Part shown: positions 46,664 through 56,457 of the stretch, in pieces
How the letters are laid out: each line of letters begins with the position of its first letter
Numbering within the stretch: position 1 is the stretch's first letter
Assembly: GCA_963792175.1 (NCBI GenBank)
Contig: CAWBVG010000007.1
Span: 62,001 to 126,000 of the forward strand
DNA: 64,000 nucleotides
From: CAWBVG01 sp963792175
GTDB lineage: Bacteria; Acidobacteriota; Vicinamibacteria; Vicinamibacterales; CAVVIG01
Direction: 5' to 3'
Translations under genes and position numbers: made by a program
Notes under the pieces: model-generated
Told to the model about the DNA's origin: nothing
What the model saw: the letters and a program-made list of their open reading frames with translations, nothing else
The model's database searches: none

Positions 46664-47920
46664 CTACGGCGCCGAAGGTTTGGCGTTCGGACGGACGACG
46701 TTCAGCGTGAGACGGAGCGGACCGCTGGCCGCGGCTGGCGGCGTTGCCGGCCCACCGAAGGCGGCGGAGAGGATGTCCGGATCGTCGAGCTTCGCCGTGA
46801 CCTCGATGCGCGTGCCGCGTGGAAACGTCAGCGGCCGTTCGAACCAGTAGCGCCGCGACCAGTCGGGGCGCGTGCTCAGACGAATCATCGGCGTGCGCGA
46901 TCCGTCGGGCCGGATGGCGACCATCTGCACCGAGATGTTCGGCGGAACGTCGTCCGGGCTCACGGCGACCGCCTGCACGTCTTCGTTCAGGGTCCGGGTG
47001 AAGGTGATGTCTTTCGTGTCGTTTGCCGACGGGCCGGGCGCCGAGAGCGCCAGCGTCAGCAGTTCATGCGGCCCGGCGTCTTTCGCGAAATAGATGCCGA
47101 CCGTGCTGCGATCGCTGAGGGCTTTTCCTTCGAACTGCCAGGTTTTCTTGTAGTGGATGCGGACCGCGAGCTGCGCGCCCGCGGGCACGCGAAACGCGGC
47201 GCCGGTCGAGCCGGCTCGGGATCCTGGCCCGGCAGCCAGCGCGCGAGGACGTGTTCGGGGACGGGTGACGCCGCGCTCGACTCCGGCGCTGGGCTCGCCG
47301 AGCCGCGCTCGACGTCCCGCAGCGAGATGGTGGCGCTCCGCACGATCGACGGCGTGCCCGGAAGCAGATCGACGGCGCGCACCCAGCGCGGCTCGTTGGT
47401 GCCGGTCGGCACGATGAACTCGTGCCAGTCTTCCATCTTGTCCGCCGCGACCGTGAACTCCGACGGCAGCGGCAGCGCCAGATCTGGCGCGCCCATCGTC
47501 CAGTCGTTCTTGAGCGCGATCGCCGGCAGCTTCTGATCGAGCTGGCCGCGCGGGTTGCCGCCGGTGGCCCACGTCAGGATGATGTCCAGCTCGCGCGGCG
47601 ACAGCGTGTGCGCCGCTTTGAACGCGCCGAAGCCTTCCTCGGCGTTCCACGGCGGCATGTGGTTGGCGACGAGCTCGGCGCGGATCGATTCCGCCCACGG
47701 AAACGCCTCGTCGTAGGTCATCAGCGACATCGGCGCGACGCCGCCGGCGACATGGCAGCGCGCGCACTTGTCGCGCAGAATCGGAAACACGTCGTCGTTG
47801 TAGGTGTATTTCGAGGTGATCGCCTTGTGCGCTTCGCCAGGCGTCAGGCTCAGCGCGCCGACCGTCACGGCGGCGGCGGCCGATCAGCAGCACGCGGATG
47901 TGTCTGGCTGTCATCGTCAT
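46664..47920 (-). CDS. Heme c protein with monooxygenase-like C-terminal domain, two frameshifts
   Basis: The start at 47920 overlaps the previous stop (ATGA). After a signal peptide, an indel near 47878 leads to VTVGALSLTPGEA and the heme site PILRDKCARCHVAGGVAPMS. A second indel near 47215 leads to AAFRVPAGAQLAVRIHYKK and the C-terminal beta domain (STVGIYFAKDAGPHELL). This is the plan of acidobacterial cytochrome c proteins with a copper type II ascorbate-dependent-monooxygenase-like fold. However, the place of the usual His pair reads SIVRSATISL, so copper binding is doubtful. A partial paralogue lies at 63457. Confidence 0.72.
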   Translation of the reverse strand: MTMTARHIRVLLIGRRRRDGRRAEPDAWRSAQGDHLEIHLQRRRVSDSARQVRALPCRRRRRADVADDLRRGVSVGGIDPRRARRQPHAAVERRGRLRRVQSGAHAVAARAGHHPDVGHRRQPARPARSEAAGDRAQERLDDGRARSGAAAAVGVHGRGGQDGRLARVHRADRHQRAALGARRRSASGHAVDRAERHHLAAGRRARLGEPSAGVERGVTRPRTRPRALAAGPGSRAGSTGAAFRVPAGAQLAVRIHYKKTWQFEGKALSDRSTVGIYFAKDAGPHELLTLALSAPGPSANDTKDITFTRTLNEDVQAVAVSPDDVPPNISVQMVAIRPDGSRTPMIRLSTRPDWSRRYWFERPLTFPRGTRIEVTAKLDDPDILSAAFGGPATPPAAASGPLRLTLNVVRPNAKPSAP

Positions 47921-49091
47921 GGCCGGGCGGGAAAGGCGGATTCGATCTCCTTCACCGCCGAGGAAAAGCGATCGTAGGCTTCGAGGATCTGCTGCTTGTT
48001 GCCGAGGTCGCCGAAGGCATCGAGGAGATACGCCGAGCGCACCAGCCGCGCGATTGCCGGCACGGCGACACGCTGGCGATCGTCGGACAGCTCCTTCTTG
48101 TGCTCGTCGAGCGCGAGCGCGAGGTCCTTCGCCTGGAAGGCCGGCACGTAGATGGCGGCGAACGCGCCCTTGTCGATGAACGAGCGAATCTGATCGGTGC
48201 GCGTGCGGAGCTGCGCGAGCATCTCGGGAACCGTCTCGGGAATGGGCACCGGAATCAAGCGCCGGATCGACGCTCGAGGAGAGATCTGGCGCAGGCGTGG
48301 GCGGCGTGGCCGCGGCCGGCGTCGTCGCTGCCGGTGACGTCGCCGGCATCGCTGTGGTCATCGTCGCCGAGGGCGCGACTTTCGGTTCTTTCGAGAAGGC
48401 GTCGAAGCTGAAATCGAAGCGGGTGTCGCGATCGCCGGGCTTGAAGGCGACCTTCGCGTACATCTGCGCCGGGAACGGCTGCTTGCCAATCGCCGCCTGC
48501 AGATACCGGCCGTTGCGCACGAGGGGGATCGTCCTTGTCCTTCCCCGTCTTTGGATCCTTGACGACGAGCGTGCCCGAGATCTCACGGGCCAGCTTCAGC
48601 GTCAGGGGCTTCGTGTAGTCGTCGTACAGGTGCATCCGGAAGACGCCGGTCGGCAGGTACGTGCCCTCGATGTGGTGCCAGCTGTCCGGCGCCATGAAGA
48701 ACTGCCCGCCGTGCTGCGGGTTGTGGTTGCCGTGCGCCCGCGCCGCGTACTTCTTGATCATCGCCGAGCCGTCGGCGCAGGTGCCCGGGTCGAGCTTGTC
48801 GACGGTCGGGTCGTCCTTGCACGTCCACGACACCGCGGCGGTGACGCGAACGAGCGCGGTGCCGTCCACCGGACACTTGCCCGGCTTGTCTGCCACGACC
48901 AGCAGCGGGCGCGTGGCGCAGGTCCAGACCGAATCGAGCCGCGTCGGCACGAGCGTCATGCCGCACTTGCGGCACTTCCCGGGCCGATCCTCGATGACGT
49001 CCTCGTCGCCGGCCATCGTGCAGACGTACGACAGCGGCGGCAGCTCGACGTCGCCGGCCGGCGCCTTCGGCTTCGCGGGCTGCGCCAGCAC
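47917..49091 (-). CDS. Secreted protein with three heavy-metal-binding (HMBD-like) repeats, frameshifted
   Basis: Three tandem units follow the pattern of the YHS-like heavy-metal-binding domain: YVCTMAGDEDVIEDRPGKCR with KCGMTLVP, then WTCATRPLLVVADKPGKCP with VDGTALV, then WTCKDDPTVDKLDPGTCA. A His-rich stretch follows (HGNHNPQHGGQFFMA). Indels near 48530 and 48265 join on TYLPTGVFRMHLYDDYTKPL, RNGRYLQAAIGKQPFPAQMY and a helical C-terminus ending AVKEIESAFPARP. The true start is probably upstream of the GTG at 49091, since VVVAVALAAANVLAQ before it reads as a signal peptide. It overlaps the heme c gene by 4 bases. Confidence 0.68.
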
Positions 49092-49139
49092 GTTCGCCGC
49101 AGCAAGCGCGACCGCGACGACGACGCCGTCGACAGACCC

Positions 49140-49195
49140 GGCGTGCCCCAGTCCCGACTGTCCGACCCCTAACCCCTACGATCCCTCTACCCCAC
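49140..49195. repeat. Short-repeat tract (CAGTCCC/CCCCTAA)
   Basis: CCCAGTCCCGACTGTCC and CCCCTAACCCCTACG lie between divergent genes. They are degenerate heptamers like those after other genes and may hide the true start of the HMBD-repeat gene. Confidence 0.5.
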
Positions 49196-49226
49196 GTCTT
49201 TACTGCCTATGTTATACCCTCGCCCC

Positions 49227-50691
49227 ATGCTGCGATCCGCACTGGCGTGCGCCATGGCCGCGTTCGCGGTCCAGGCCGCCACAACCGAAACATTCGACCA
49301 GGCTTACCAGCGGCTGCGGCAGGGCCGCACCTATACGGCGCAGGCCACCGGCCTCGTGCGGATGAGCAACCGTTCGAACGGCGTCGAGCATCACTTTGCC
49401 GTCAACGTGCCCGACACCTACGACCCGGCGAAGAAATACCAGCTCCGCATTCAGCTCCACGGCGGCGTGGGCGGACGCCGCGACAATCAGCCGGTGGGGA
49501 CCGGCCTGATCGGCGCGCTGGCCGGCGATCGAGCAGATTTACGTGATTCCGTACGCGTGGTCCGGGTCGCCCTGGTGGAGCGACGATCAGGTCGACAACC
49601 TCCACGCCATCGTCGACGCCGTGAAGCAGCGGTACAACGTCGACGAGAACCGCGTGGTCGTGTCCGGCGTCTCCGACGGCGGCACCGGCGCGTATTACGT
49701 CGCCATGCGCGACACGACGCCGTACGCGAGCTTCCTGCCGCTCAACGGCTACTGGATGGTGCTCGCGAGCCGCGACATCGACGACGGCGAGATCTTCGCG
49801 AACAACCTTCGCAACAAGCCGCTGTTCATCGTGAATGGCGGACGCGATCCGCTGTACCCGACGCGCATCGTCGATCCCTACGTCGAGCACTACAAGAAGG
49901 GCGGCGTCCACGCTCGAGTACCATCCGCAGCCCGAGGCCGGACACAACACCCAGTGGTGGCCGACTGTCAGGGACTCGTTCGAAGCCTTCGTCCGCGCGC
50001 ATCCGCGGCAGCCGCTGCCGGACACGCTGACGTGGGAAACGTCGCGACATCTCCAAGCACAATCGGGCGCACTGGCTCGTGATCGATCGGATCGGATCGG
50101 TGAAGGACGAAGCGAAGTCGCTGGCCGATCTGAACGAGATGGCGATGGGGCCGGCGCCGGATTTCGGCGTGCGCTCGAACGGCACGCGCATCAACCGCGT
50201 GATGCCAGGCTCGAACGCCGACAAGATTGGCCTGAAGGACGGCGACGTGCTCGTGCGGTTGAACGACGAGACCGTCCGCGCCGGCACCGACGTTCAGGAC
50301 GCGCTCGAGGACGTCGAGCCCGGCGCGCACATCGATCTGCTGGTGGCGCGCAACAATCTGCCGGTGGAAATCAGCGGCACCTACGAACCGGCGCTCGTCA
50401 CCGGCCCGCCGCGGACGTTGTTCGCGCGGGCCGGACGCTCGGGCCGCGTCGACCTGGCGCGCACCGGCAACGTCGTCGAGGCCTCGACGCACGGCGTCAC
50501 CGCGTTCACGCTGCTGCTGTCGCCGGATCAGTTCGACTTCGCGAAGCCGGTGAAGGTCGATCGCCAACGGGCGAACCGTCTTCGACGGCCGCGTGCAGAA
50601 AGACGTGCGGACGCTGACGAAATGGGCCGCCATCGACCACGATCGGACGATGCTGTTCGGGGCGGAGATCAAAATCGATCTCACGAGGTAA
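49227..50691 (+). CDS. Secreted alpha/beta-hydrolase fused to a PDZ domain, four frameshifts
   Basis: The start MLRSALACAMAAFAVQAA is a signal peptide. The hydrolase part shows LRIQLHGGVGG, the nucleophile in VVVSGVSDGGTGAYYVAM, a likely acid in VNGGRDPLYPTRIV and the His in HPQPEAGHNTQWWPTV. A PDZ-like domain follows (INRVMPGSNADKIGLKDGDV), then a beta domain ending at the TAA 50689-50691. Indels near 49530, 49915, 50050 and 50565 must be corrected; the product has about 487 residues. The combination suggests a periplasmic esterase or peptidase that docks a C-terminus through its PDZ. Confidence 0.7.
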
Positions 50692-50702
50692 TTCGCGGCG
50701 TT

Positions 50703-50766
50703 ACACGACATCAAGGACACCAGGACACTAGTCCAGACCTTTGTGTCCTTCGTGTCCTTTGTGTTG
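50703..50766. repeat. Inverted nonamers (AAGGACACC type) between convergent genes
   Basis: ATCAAGGACACCAGGACAC on the left faces GTGTCCTTCGTGTCCTTTG on the right. It lies between the convergent hydrolase-PDZ and YVTN genes and probably ends both transcripts. Confidence 0.6.
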
Positions 50767-50768
50767 AC

Positions 50769-51870
50769 TCAACGTCGGCCGATCAGTCGAGCCACGACTG
50801 CAATGCCCCACGGGCGATTACCGGCGCTGACCTTCTTCACGGCCTTGGTCGCGAGATCGATGAACGACACGTCGTTCGACGGCCCGTTTGCCGTCACGAT
50901 CGTCGTCCCGCCCGGGAGCACGCCGACGCCCCACGGCCGCTGACCGGCTTCGATCGAGGTGGACGACGACTTCTTCGATGGATCGACGAGGAACAGGTGA
51001 CCGAACGAGCCGGCGGTGACGTACACCGTCGAGCCGTCGGGGTGCACCGCGATGCCCATCGGGCGCGCCTTCGGCGTCGCGCCTTTGCCTTCGAGCTGAA
51101 TCAGGTGCAGGAACTTGTGCGCCTGCGAGTCGATCATCGCAATGGCGCCGTCGTTTTCGAGCGACACGAACGCGCGCGAGCCATCCGGCAGGAATCCGAT
51201 CGAGCGCGGGCGGTGACCGACCGGCACTTTCTTGAGCACCTTGTTCGTGGCGGTGTCGATGGCGTAGACCGCCCCTTCGTCTTCACTCGTCACGTACACG
51301 ACCTTGCCGTCCGGACGAATCGTGACGCCCTCCGGCTCGTCGCCCATCTTCACGGTCGCGATCACGTTGCCTGACGGCGACGTCGACGACGCTGACCTGG
51401 GCGGCGTCTTCGTTGGCGACATACAGGCGCTGGCCGTCGGCGCTGATGTCGAGCTGCTCCGGATCGTTGCCGGCCTGGATGACGCGCTTCACTTTGTGCG
51501 TCGCGACGTCGACTTCGCCAATGCCGTCGGCGCTGCGATCGGGCGGCGGCAGCGTCTTCGGATCCACGCCGGGTCCGGCGTTCGGCGAGCCGCTCAGCGC
51601 CACGAACAGCGACTTGCCATCGGGGCTGACCTTGATCCCGCGGGGACGCTTGCCGAGCGGATACGTGCCGATGACCGTCTGACGCTCGCCGTCGATGACG
51701 GTGAGGTCGCCGGACGCTTCGTTGGTCACGTAGACCTTGACCCGCGGCTCGGGCGGCGGCGCGGGCGCCGGCGCGGCGGTCACCGCCGCAGGTTTGGGCG
51801 GCTCGCTGCCGCAGGCGGCGATCGCCGAGAGCGCGAGCCCGAGTCCGATCCAGCCATAACGCGTACTCAT
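50769..51870 (-). CDS. YVTN-type beta-propeller lipoprotein, one frameshift
   Basis: The start leads to a lipoprotein signal (GLALSAIAACGSEP). YVTN repeats follow: VKVYVTNEASGDLTVID, PRGIKVSPDGKSLFVAL and LDISADGQRLYVANEDAAQV. An indel near 51370 leads to EPEGVTIRPDGKVVYVTSED, RPRSIGFLPDGSRAFVSLEN and PMGIAVHPDGSTVYVTAGSF. The corrected length is about 366 residues, a seven-bladed propeller on the outer side of a membrane. Its ligand is unknown. A -10 box lies 7 bases before its ATG. Confidence 0.82.
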
Positions 51871-51877
51871 GGCAGGG

Positions 51878-51883
51878 ATGATA
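51878..51883 (-). promoter_or_regulatory. -10 box (TATCAT) 7 bases before the YVTN lipoprotein start
   Basis: On the minus strand TATCAT is followed by CCCTGCC and the ATG at 51870, again the 7-base spacing of a leaderless gene. Confidence 0.45.
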
Positions 51884-51910
51884 ACGCAGCATGACAGCGC
51901 GCGTCGTTGG

Positions 51911-51995
51911 TGACGTTGCCAGCGAAGGCGTGTCGACTCGTCCGCGTAGCGCGTAGCGCGGAGGTGGAAGCTCGATGACGTTACGAGCGAAGGCG
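51911..51995. repeat. 20-bp imperfect direct repeat upstream of urease
   Basis: TGACGTTGCCAGCGAAGGCG (51911-51930) and TGACGTTACGAGCGAAGGCG (51976-51995) flank a CGCGTAGCGCGTAGCGCG core. The second copy lies just before the ureA -10 box, so it could be an operator or a REP-type insertion. Confidence 0.45.
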
Positions 51996-51997
51996 GG

Positions 51998-52018
51998 TAT
52001 GATCCGGCGCCTCAGGAA
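51998..52018 (+). promoter_or_regulatory. ureA promoter -10 and ribosome site
   Basis: TATGAT at 51998-52003 precedes AGGAA at 52014-52018, which is 6 bases before the GTG start of ureA. Unlike many genes here, this one would have a short leader with a ribosome site. Confidence 0.4.
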
Positions 52019-52024
52019 TCCGCC

Positions 52025-52327
52025 GTGCATCTGACGCCGAGAGAAGTCGACAAGCTCCTGATTTTTTCTGCCGGCGAGCTGGCGCGCAAACGCCGCGCCC
52101 GCGGTCTCAAGCTCAATCATCCCGAAGCGGTGGCGCTGATCACCTCCGAGATCCTCGAGCTGATCCGCGACGGCCGTTCGGTCGCCGAGATCATGAGCCT
52201 CGGAGCGACGATTCTGGCGGCCGACGCCGTGATGGACGGCGTGCCGGCGATGATCCCGGAGATTCAGATCGAGGGCACGTTCCCCGACGGCACCAAGCTC
52301 GTGACGATTCATCAGCCGATCCGATGA
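52025..52327 (+). CDS. ureA: Urease gamma subunit
   Basis: The 100-residue protein opens HLTPREVDKLLIFSAGELAR and contains RGLKLNHPEAVALITSEILE and MDGVPAMIPEIQIEGTFPDG, which is the UreA signature throughout. It is the small subunit of the nickel enzyme that splits urea to ammonia and carbamate. The GTG at 52025 is the only start that gives a full-length protein. It leads the cluster ureABCEFG. A repeat palindrome separates it from ureB. Confidence 0.95.
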   Translation: MHLTPREVDKLLIFSAGELARKRRARGLKLNHPEAVALITSEILELIRDGRSVAEIMSLGATILAADAVMDGVPAMIPEIQIEGTFPDGTKLVTIHQPIR

Positions 52328-52332
52328 CGAAA

Positions 52333-52481
52333 TTGGCCACAGAGACACAGAGACACCGAGTTGACGAGCCGGCTAGCGGCATGCGGCGCGTGCGAAGCAG
52401 CGACGCCATCGACGCGTTCGGGCGCCCGTCGACACCGTGCGTCACCGCTCGTTCTCTGTGCCTCTGTGCCTCTGTGGCAAC
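52333..52481. repeat. Inverted CACAGAGA repeats between ureA and ureB
   Basis: TTGGCCACAGAGACACAGAG on the left faces CTCTGTGCCTCTGTGGCAA on the right, with about 100 bp between. The arms match the CACAGAGACACGGAG block in the terminal repeats of the GxxExxY element. It interrupts an operon whose genes normally abut. Confidence 0.7.
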
Positions 52482-52491
52482 ATGCGTGAAC

Positions 52492-52849
52492 ATGATCCCG
52501 GCGAATATTTCCTCGCGCCGATCCCATCGAGCTGAACGCCGGCCGCCCGACGCGGCGGATCGAGGTCAGCAACCGCGGCGATCGGCCGGTGCAGGTCGGA
52601 TCGCACTGCCATTTCTTCGAAGTCAACCGCTGGCTCGCGTTCGACCGGGCGGCCGCGTACGGCATGCGGCTCAACATCGCGGCGGGGACCGCCGTGCGCT
52701 TCGAGCCGGGCGACACGCGCGAAGTCGAACTGGTCGCGATCGGCGGCACGCGCGAAGTGGTCGGCCTCAATCAGCTCGTCGAGGGACCGCTCGACGAAGA
52801 GAAGGTCAGGGTCGCGGCGCTCAAAGCGGTCGCGGATTTCTCCAGATGA
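52492..52849 (+). CDS. ureB: Urease beta subunit, two frameshifts near the start
   Basis: The start at 52492 reads MIPGEYFLAPDPIELNAGR only after two one-base gaps in the first 50 bases are restored. The remainder is open: VQVGSHCHFFEVNRWLAFDR, with the typical His cluster, and GMRLNIAAGTAVRFEPGDTR. The corrected length is about 119 residues. It overlaps ureC by 4 bases (ATGA). It forms the urease core with UreA and UreC. Confidence 0.92.
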
Positions 52850-54562
52850 AGATCGATCGCCGCACCTACGCCGACCACTACGGCCCGACCACCGGCGATC
52901 GCATTCGCCTCGCCGACACCGATCTCATCGTCCAGATCGAGCACGACGCGACGAGCTACGGTGACGAAGCGAAGTTCGGCGGCGGCAAGGTCATTCGCGA
53001 CGGGATGGGGCAGTCGGCGACCGCAAGCCGCGCAGACGCGGCTCGCCCGACCTGGTCATCACCAACGTCGTCATCATCGACGCGGACGGGATTCGCAAGG
53101 CCGACGTCGGCATTCGCGACGGTCGGATCTCGGCGATCGGCAAAGCGGGCAATCCCGGCGTGATGGACGGCGTCACGCGCGGGGCTCGTGATCAGCGCCT
53201 CGACCGAAGTGCTCGCCGGCGAGGGGCACATCCTGACCGCCGGCGCGATCGACACGCACGTGCACTTCATCTCGCCGAATCAGATTCCCGACGCGTTCTA
53301 TTCCGGCATCACGACGCTGATCGGCGGCGGCACCGGGCCCGCGACCGGGACGAAGGCGACGACCTGCACGCCGGGCGCGTGGAACATCCGGCGGATGTAC
53401 GAGGCGGTCGAAGCGTTTCCGCTGAACTTCGGGTTCCTCGGCAAGGGCAACAGCTCGGGCCCGGATGCGCTGCGCGAGCAGATTCGCGCCGGCGCGCTCG
53501 GCCTGAAGCTGCACGAGGACTGGGGCACGACGCCGGCCGCGATCGATCGCTGTCTCGTCGGTGGCCGACGAGTTCGACGTGCAGGTGGCGATTCACACCG
53601 ACACGCTGAACGAGACCGGCTTCGTCGAGGACACCATCGCCGCGATCCGCGGCCGCACGATCCACACCTACCACACCGAGGGCGCCGGCGGCGGCCACGC
53701 GCCCGACATCATCCGGCTGTGCGGCGAGCCGAACGTCCTCCCGTCGTCCACGAACCCGACGATGCCGTTCACGAGGAATACGCTGGACGAGCATCTCGAC
53801 ATGCTGATGGTGTGCCATCACCTGTCGCCGAGCGTGCCGGAAGACGTCGCGTTCGCCGACTCGCGCATCCGGCCGGAGACGATCGCGGCCGAGGACGTGC
53901 TGCACGATCTCGGCGCCTTCAGCATGATGTCGTCCGACTCGCAGGCGATGGGCCGCATCGGCGAGGTGATCTGCCGGACGTGGCAGACCGCCGACAAGAT
54001 GAAGCGGCAGCGCGGCCCGCTGCCCGGCGAGTCGCCGGACCACGACAACCTGCGCGTCCGCCGCTACATCGCGAAGTACACGATCAACCCGGCGATCGCC
54101 CACGGCATCGCGTCGCACGTCGGCTCGGTCGACCGTCGGCAAGATGGCGGATCTGGTGCTGTGGAAGCCGGCGTTCTTCGGCGTCAAGCCCGAGCTGATC
54201 ATCAAGGGCGGCTTCATCGCCGGCGCGATGATGGGCGACGGCAACGCGTCGATTCCGACGCCGCAGCCGGTCATCGCGCGGCCGATGTTCGGCGCGTACG
54301 GCGGCGCGCTCGCAGCCGTGCAGCGTGCATTTCGTCAGCCAGGCCGGCCTCGACGGCGGCGCGCTCGACGGTGCTCGGCGCGGCCGTGCGCGGCCGTGCG
54401 CGGCTGCCGCGACGCTCGCGCAAGCGGGATCTGGTGCTGAACGACGCGCTGCCGAAGATCGAGGTCAATCCGGAGACCTACGAGGTGCGCGCCGACGGCG
54501 TGCTGCTGACCTGCGAGCCGGCGGACGTGCTGCCGCTCGCGCAGCGGTATTTCCTGTTTTGA
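52846..54562 (+). CDS. ureC: Urease alpha (catalytic) subunit, about five frameshifts
   Basis: The span equals about 572 codons, the normal UreC length, but indels near 53035, 53185, 53560, 54132 and 54315 split it. Active-site parts are all present: GAIDTHVHFISPNQIPDAFY (nickel His pair), GALGLKLHEDWGTTP (the Lys that is carbamylated), HTEGAGGGHAPDII (nickel His) and MVCHHLSPSVPEDVAFADSR (catalytic His flap). The end is ADVLPLAQRYFLF. The sequence indicates a working enzyme spoiled by read errors rather than a pseudogene. Confidence 0.93.
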
Positions 54563-54617
54563 GCGTCTGAGTCGCAGCTGCGAAGTCTGCGACTTCGCAG
54601 ACTTCACCGGACTAGAC

Positions 54618-55075
54618 ATGATCATCGTCGAGCGCACCTATCGCGGAGCCGCGAGCTGCCGCAGTCGCGCTCGCGACTATGCGCGCGACACGGTCACGCT
54701 CGGCTGGGAGGATCGGACGCACGTCCACGGCCGGCGGCGGACCGACGGCGGCGTCGAATTCGGGACGCGCTGCCGCGCGGCACGGTGCTGCGCGCCGGCG
54801 ACTGCTTCGTGCTCGACGACGAGCGGCTCGTCGTCGTCGTGGTCGAGCGCGCCGAGGCCGGTGTTCGTCATCGAGCCGCGCACGCGCCGCGAGTGGGCGC
54901 TGTTCGCGTATCACATCGGCAATCGCCATCAGCCGCTGATGATCACGGACGCAGGCGCTGGTCTGTCCCGACGTGCCCGGCGTCGAGCAGCTGCTGCAGC
55001 AGCACCAGCATGCCGTACGCGCGCGCGACGCTGCCGTTCACACCCGGCGCGACCGTCGCCGCGCATCAGCATTGA
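54618..55075 (+). CDS. ureE: Urease accessory protein UreE, several frameshifts
   Basis: Pieces in successive frames match UreE: DTVTLGWEDRTHVHGRRRTD, GTVLRAGDCFVLDDERLVVV and AYHIGNRHQPLMITD, which contains the nickel-binding His. The C-terminus ends GATVAAHQH. At least four indels occur in 460 bases. UreE is the nickel chaperone that delivers metal to the UreFGD complex. Only a short His pair closes the tail, not the long His-rich tail of some homologues. Confidence 0.82.
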
Positions 55076-55094
55076 CGGTCACTTGCGATGACAC

Positions 55095-55800
55095 TTGAAG
55101 GCACTTGACGCCTTGAGACCTGCTGCACCTCTGCGACATTCCTGTTTCCGATCGGCGGATTCGCGTACTCCGACGGCCTGGAGAGCGGCGACGCAGCGTC
55201 GGAGCGATCGTCCGACGCCGCGGATCTGCGCGCGTGGCTCGACGCCTGCTCGACGAGACGATCGGCCGGCTCGAAGGGCCGGCGGTGTGGCAGGCGTGGG
55301 CGGCGTTCGTGCCGACGGCGACTGGCGACGGCGCTGATCGCAGCTCGACGAGGAGCTGACCGCGCTGCGGCCGTCGTCGAGCGCGCGGCGATCGAGCCGC
55401 GCGATGGGGCTGCGGCTGCTGACGACGTGGCAGGCGCTGCACCCGGACGCGCGGCTGCGAACGCGCTGGCGCTGGCGCGCGCAGCAGGCCGCCATCGGCC
55501 CGACGCTGCCGGTGGCGTTCGCCGGCGCGTGCGCGTCTGCCGGCGTCGACGCGCCGCGAGGCGGTCGAGGCGTTTGCCTACACGCGGCTGGCGGCGACCG
55601 TGTCGGCGGCGATGCGCCTGATGCCGATCGGCCAGACCGACGGCGCATCGCACTGCTCGCGCGCGCGCTCGAGCGCGTGCCGGCGGTCGTCGATCGCGAT
55701 GCGTCGAGCGCGACGGCGCAGCCTCGAGTCGTTCACGCCGGCGATGGACATCGCGGCGATGACGCAGCAGTACCTGCATTCGCGGCTGTTTCGATCATGA
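55095..55800 (+). CDS. ureF: Urease accessory protein UreF, several frameshifts
   Basis: The N-terminal signature LLHLCD and FPIGGFAYSDGLE appears in neighbouring frames. Later pieces are LRAWLDACLDETIGRLEGPA, MGLRLLTTWQALHPDARLRT, AFAYTRLAATVSAAMRLMPI and the end MDIAAMTQQYLHSRLFRS. Five or more indels break it. The start is uncertain (TTG 55095 or ATG 55088). UreF is the adaptor of the urease activation complex. Its stop overlaps the ureG start (ATGA). Confidence 0.78.
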
Positions 55801-56434
55801 CGAGCAGAACGCCGTCTGCGTCATCGGCATCGGCGGACCGGTCGGATCGGGCAAGACCGCGCTCGTCGACGCGCTGTGCAAGGCGATGCGCGAGCGCTAC
55901 CGGCTCGGCGTCATCACCAACGACATCTTCACGCGCGAGGACATGGAGTTCCTCGTCCGCAGCGAGGCGCTGCCGCCGGATCGCATCATCGGCGTGCAGA
56001 CCGGCGGCTGCCCGCACACCGCGATCCGCGAGGACGCGTCGATGAACTTCGACGCGCTCGACGAGATGGCCGCGCGCCATCCCGGCCTCGACATCGTGTT
56101 TCTCGAGAGCGGCGGCGACAACCTCGCCGCCAGCTTCAGCCCCGAGCTGGTCGACGCCTCGATCTACGTCATCGACGTGTCGGGCGGCGACAAGATTCCG
56201 CGCAAGGGCGGCCCCGGCGTGACGCGGTCGGATCTGCTCGTCATCAACAAGATCGATCTCGCGCCGCACGTCGGCGCCGACCTCGACGTCATGGCGCGCG
56301 ACGCGAAGCCGATGCGCGGCGATCGGCCGTTCGTCTTCACCAATCTCAAAGCGCGCACGGGCTTCCGGACGTCGTCGCGTGGATTCAGCGCGAACTCCTC
56401 TACGAGGATCGGGCTATCACCAACATCGCGCTAG
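55797..56434 (+). CDS. ureG: Urease accessory GTPase UreG, frameshifts at both ends
   Basis: An indel after the ATG hides DEQNAVCVIGIGGPVGSGKT, the P-loop of UreG. The body is open: YRLGVITNDIFTREDMEFLV, VQTGGCPHTAIREDASMNFD, containing the CPH metal site, IYVIDVSGGDKIPRKGGPG and LLVINKIDLAPHVGADL (G4 motif). An indel near 56360 shifts the usual end (VVAWIQRELLYED). In the corrected frame no stop appears before the next gene's hydrophobic helix, so the exact end is uncertain. Confidence 0.9.
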
Positions 56435-56457
56435 TTGCGGTCGTTGCGATTGCCGTT

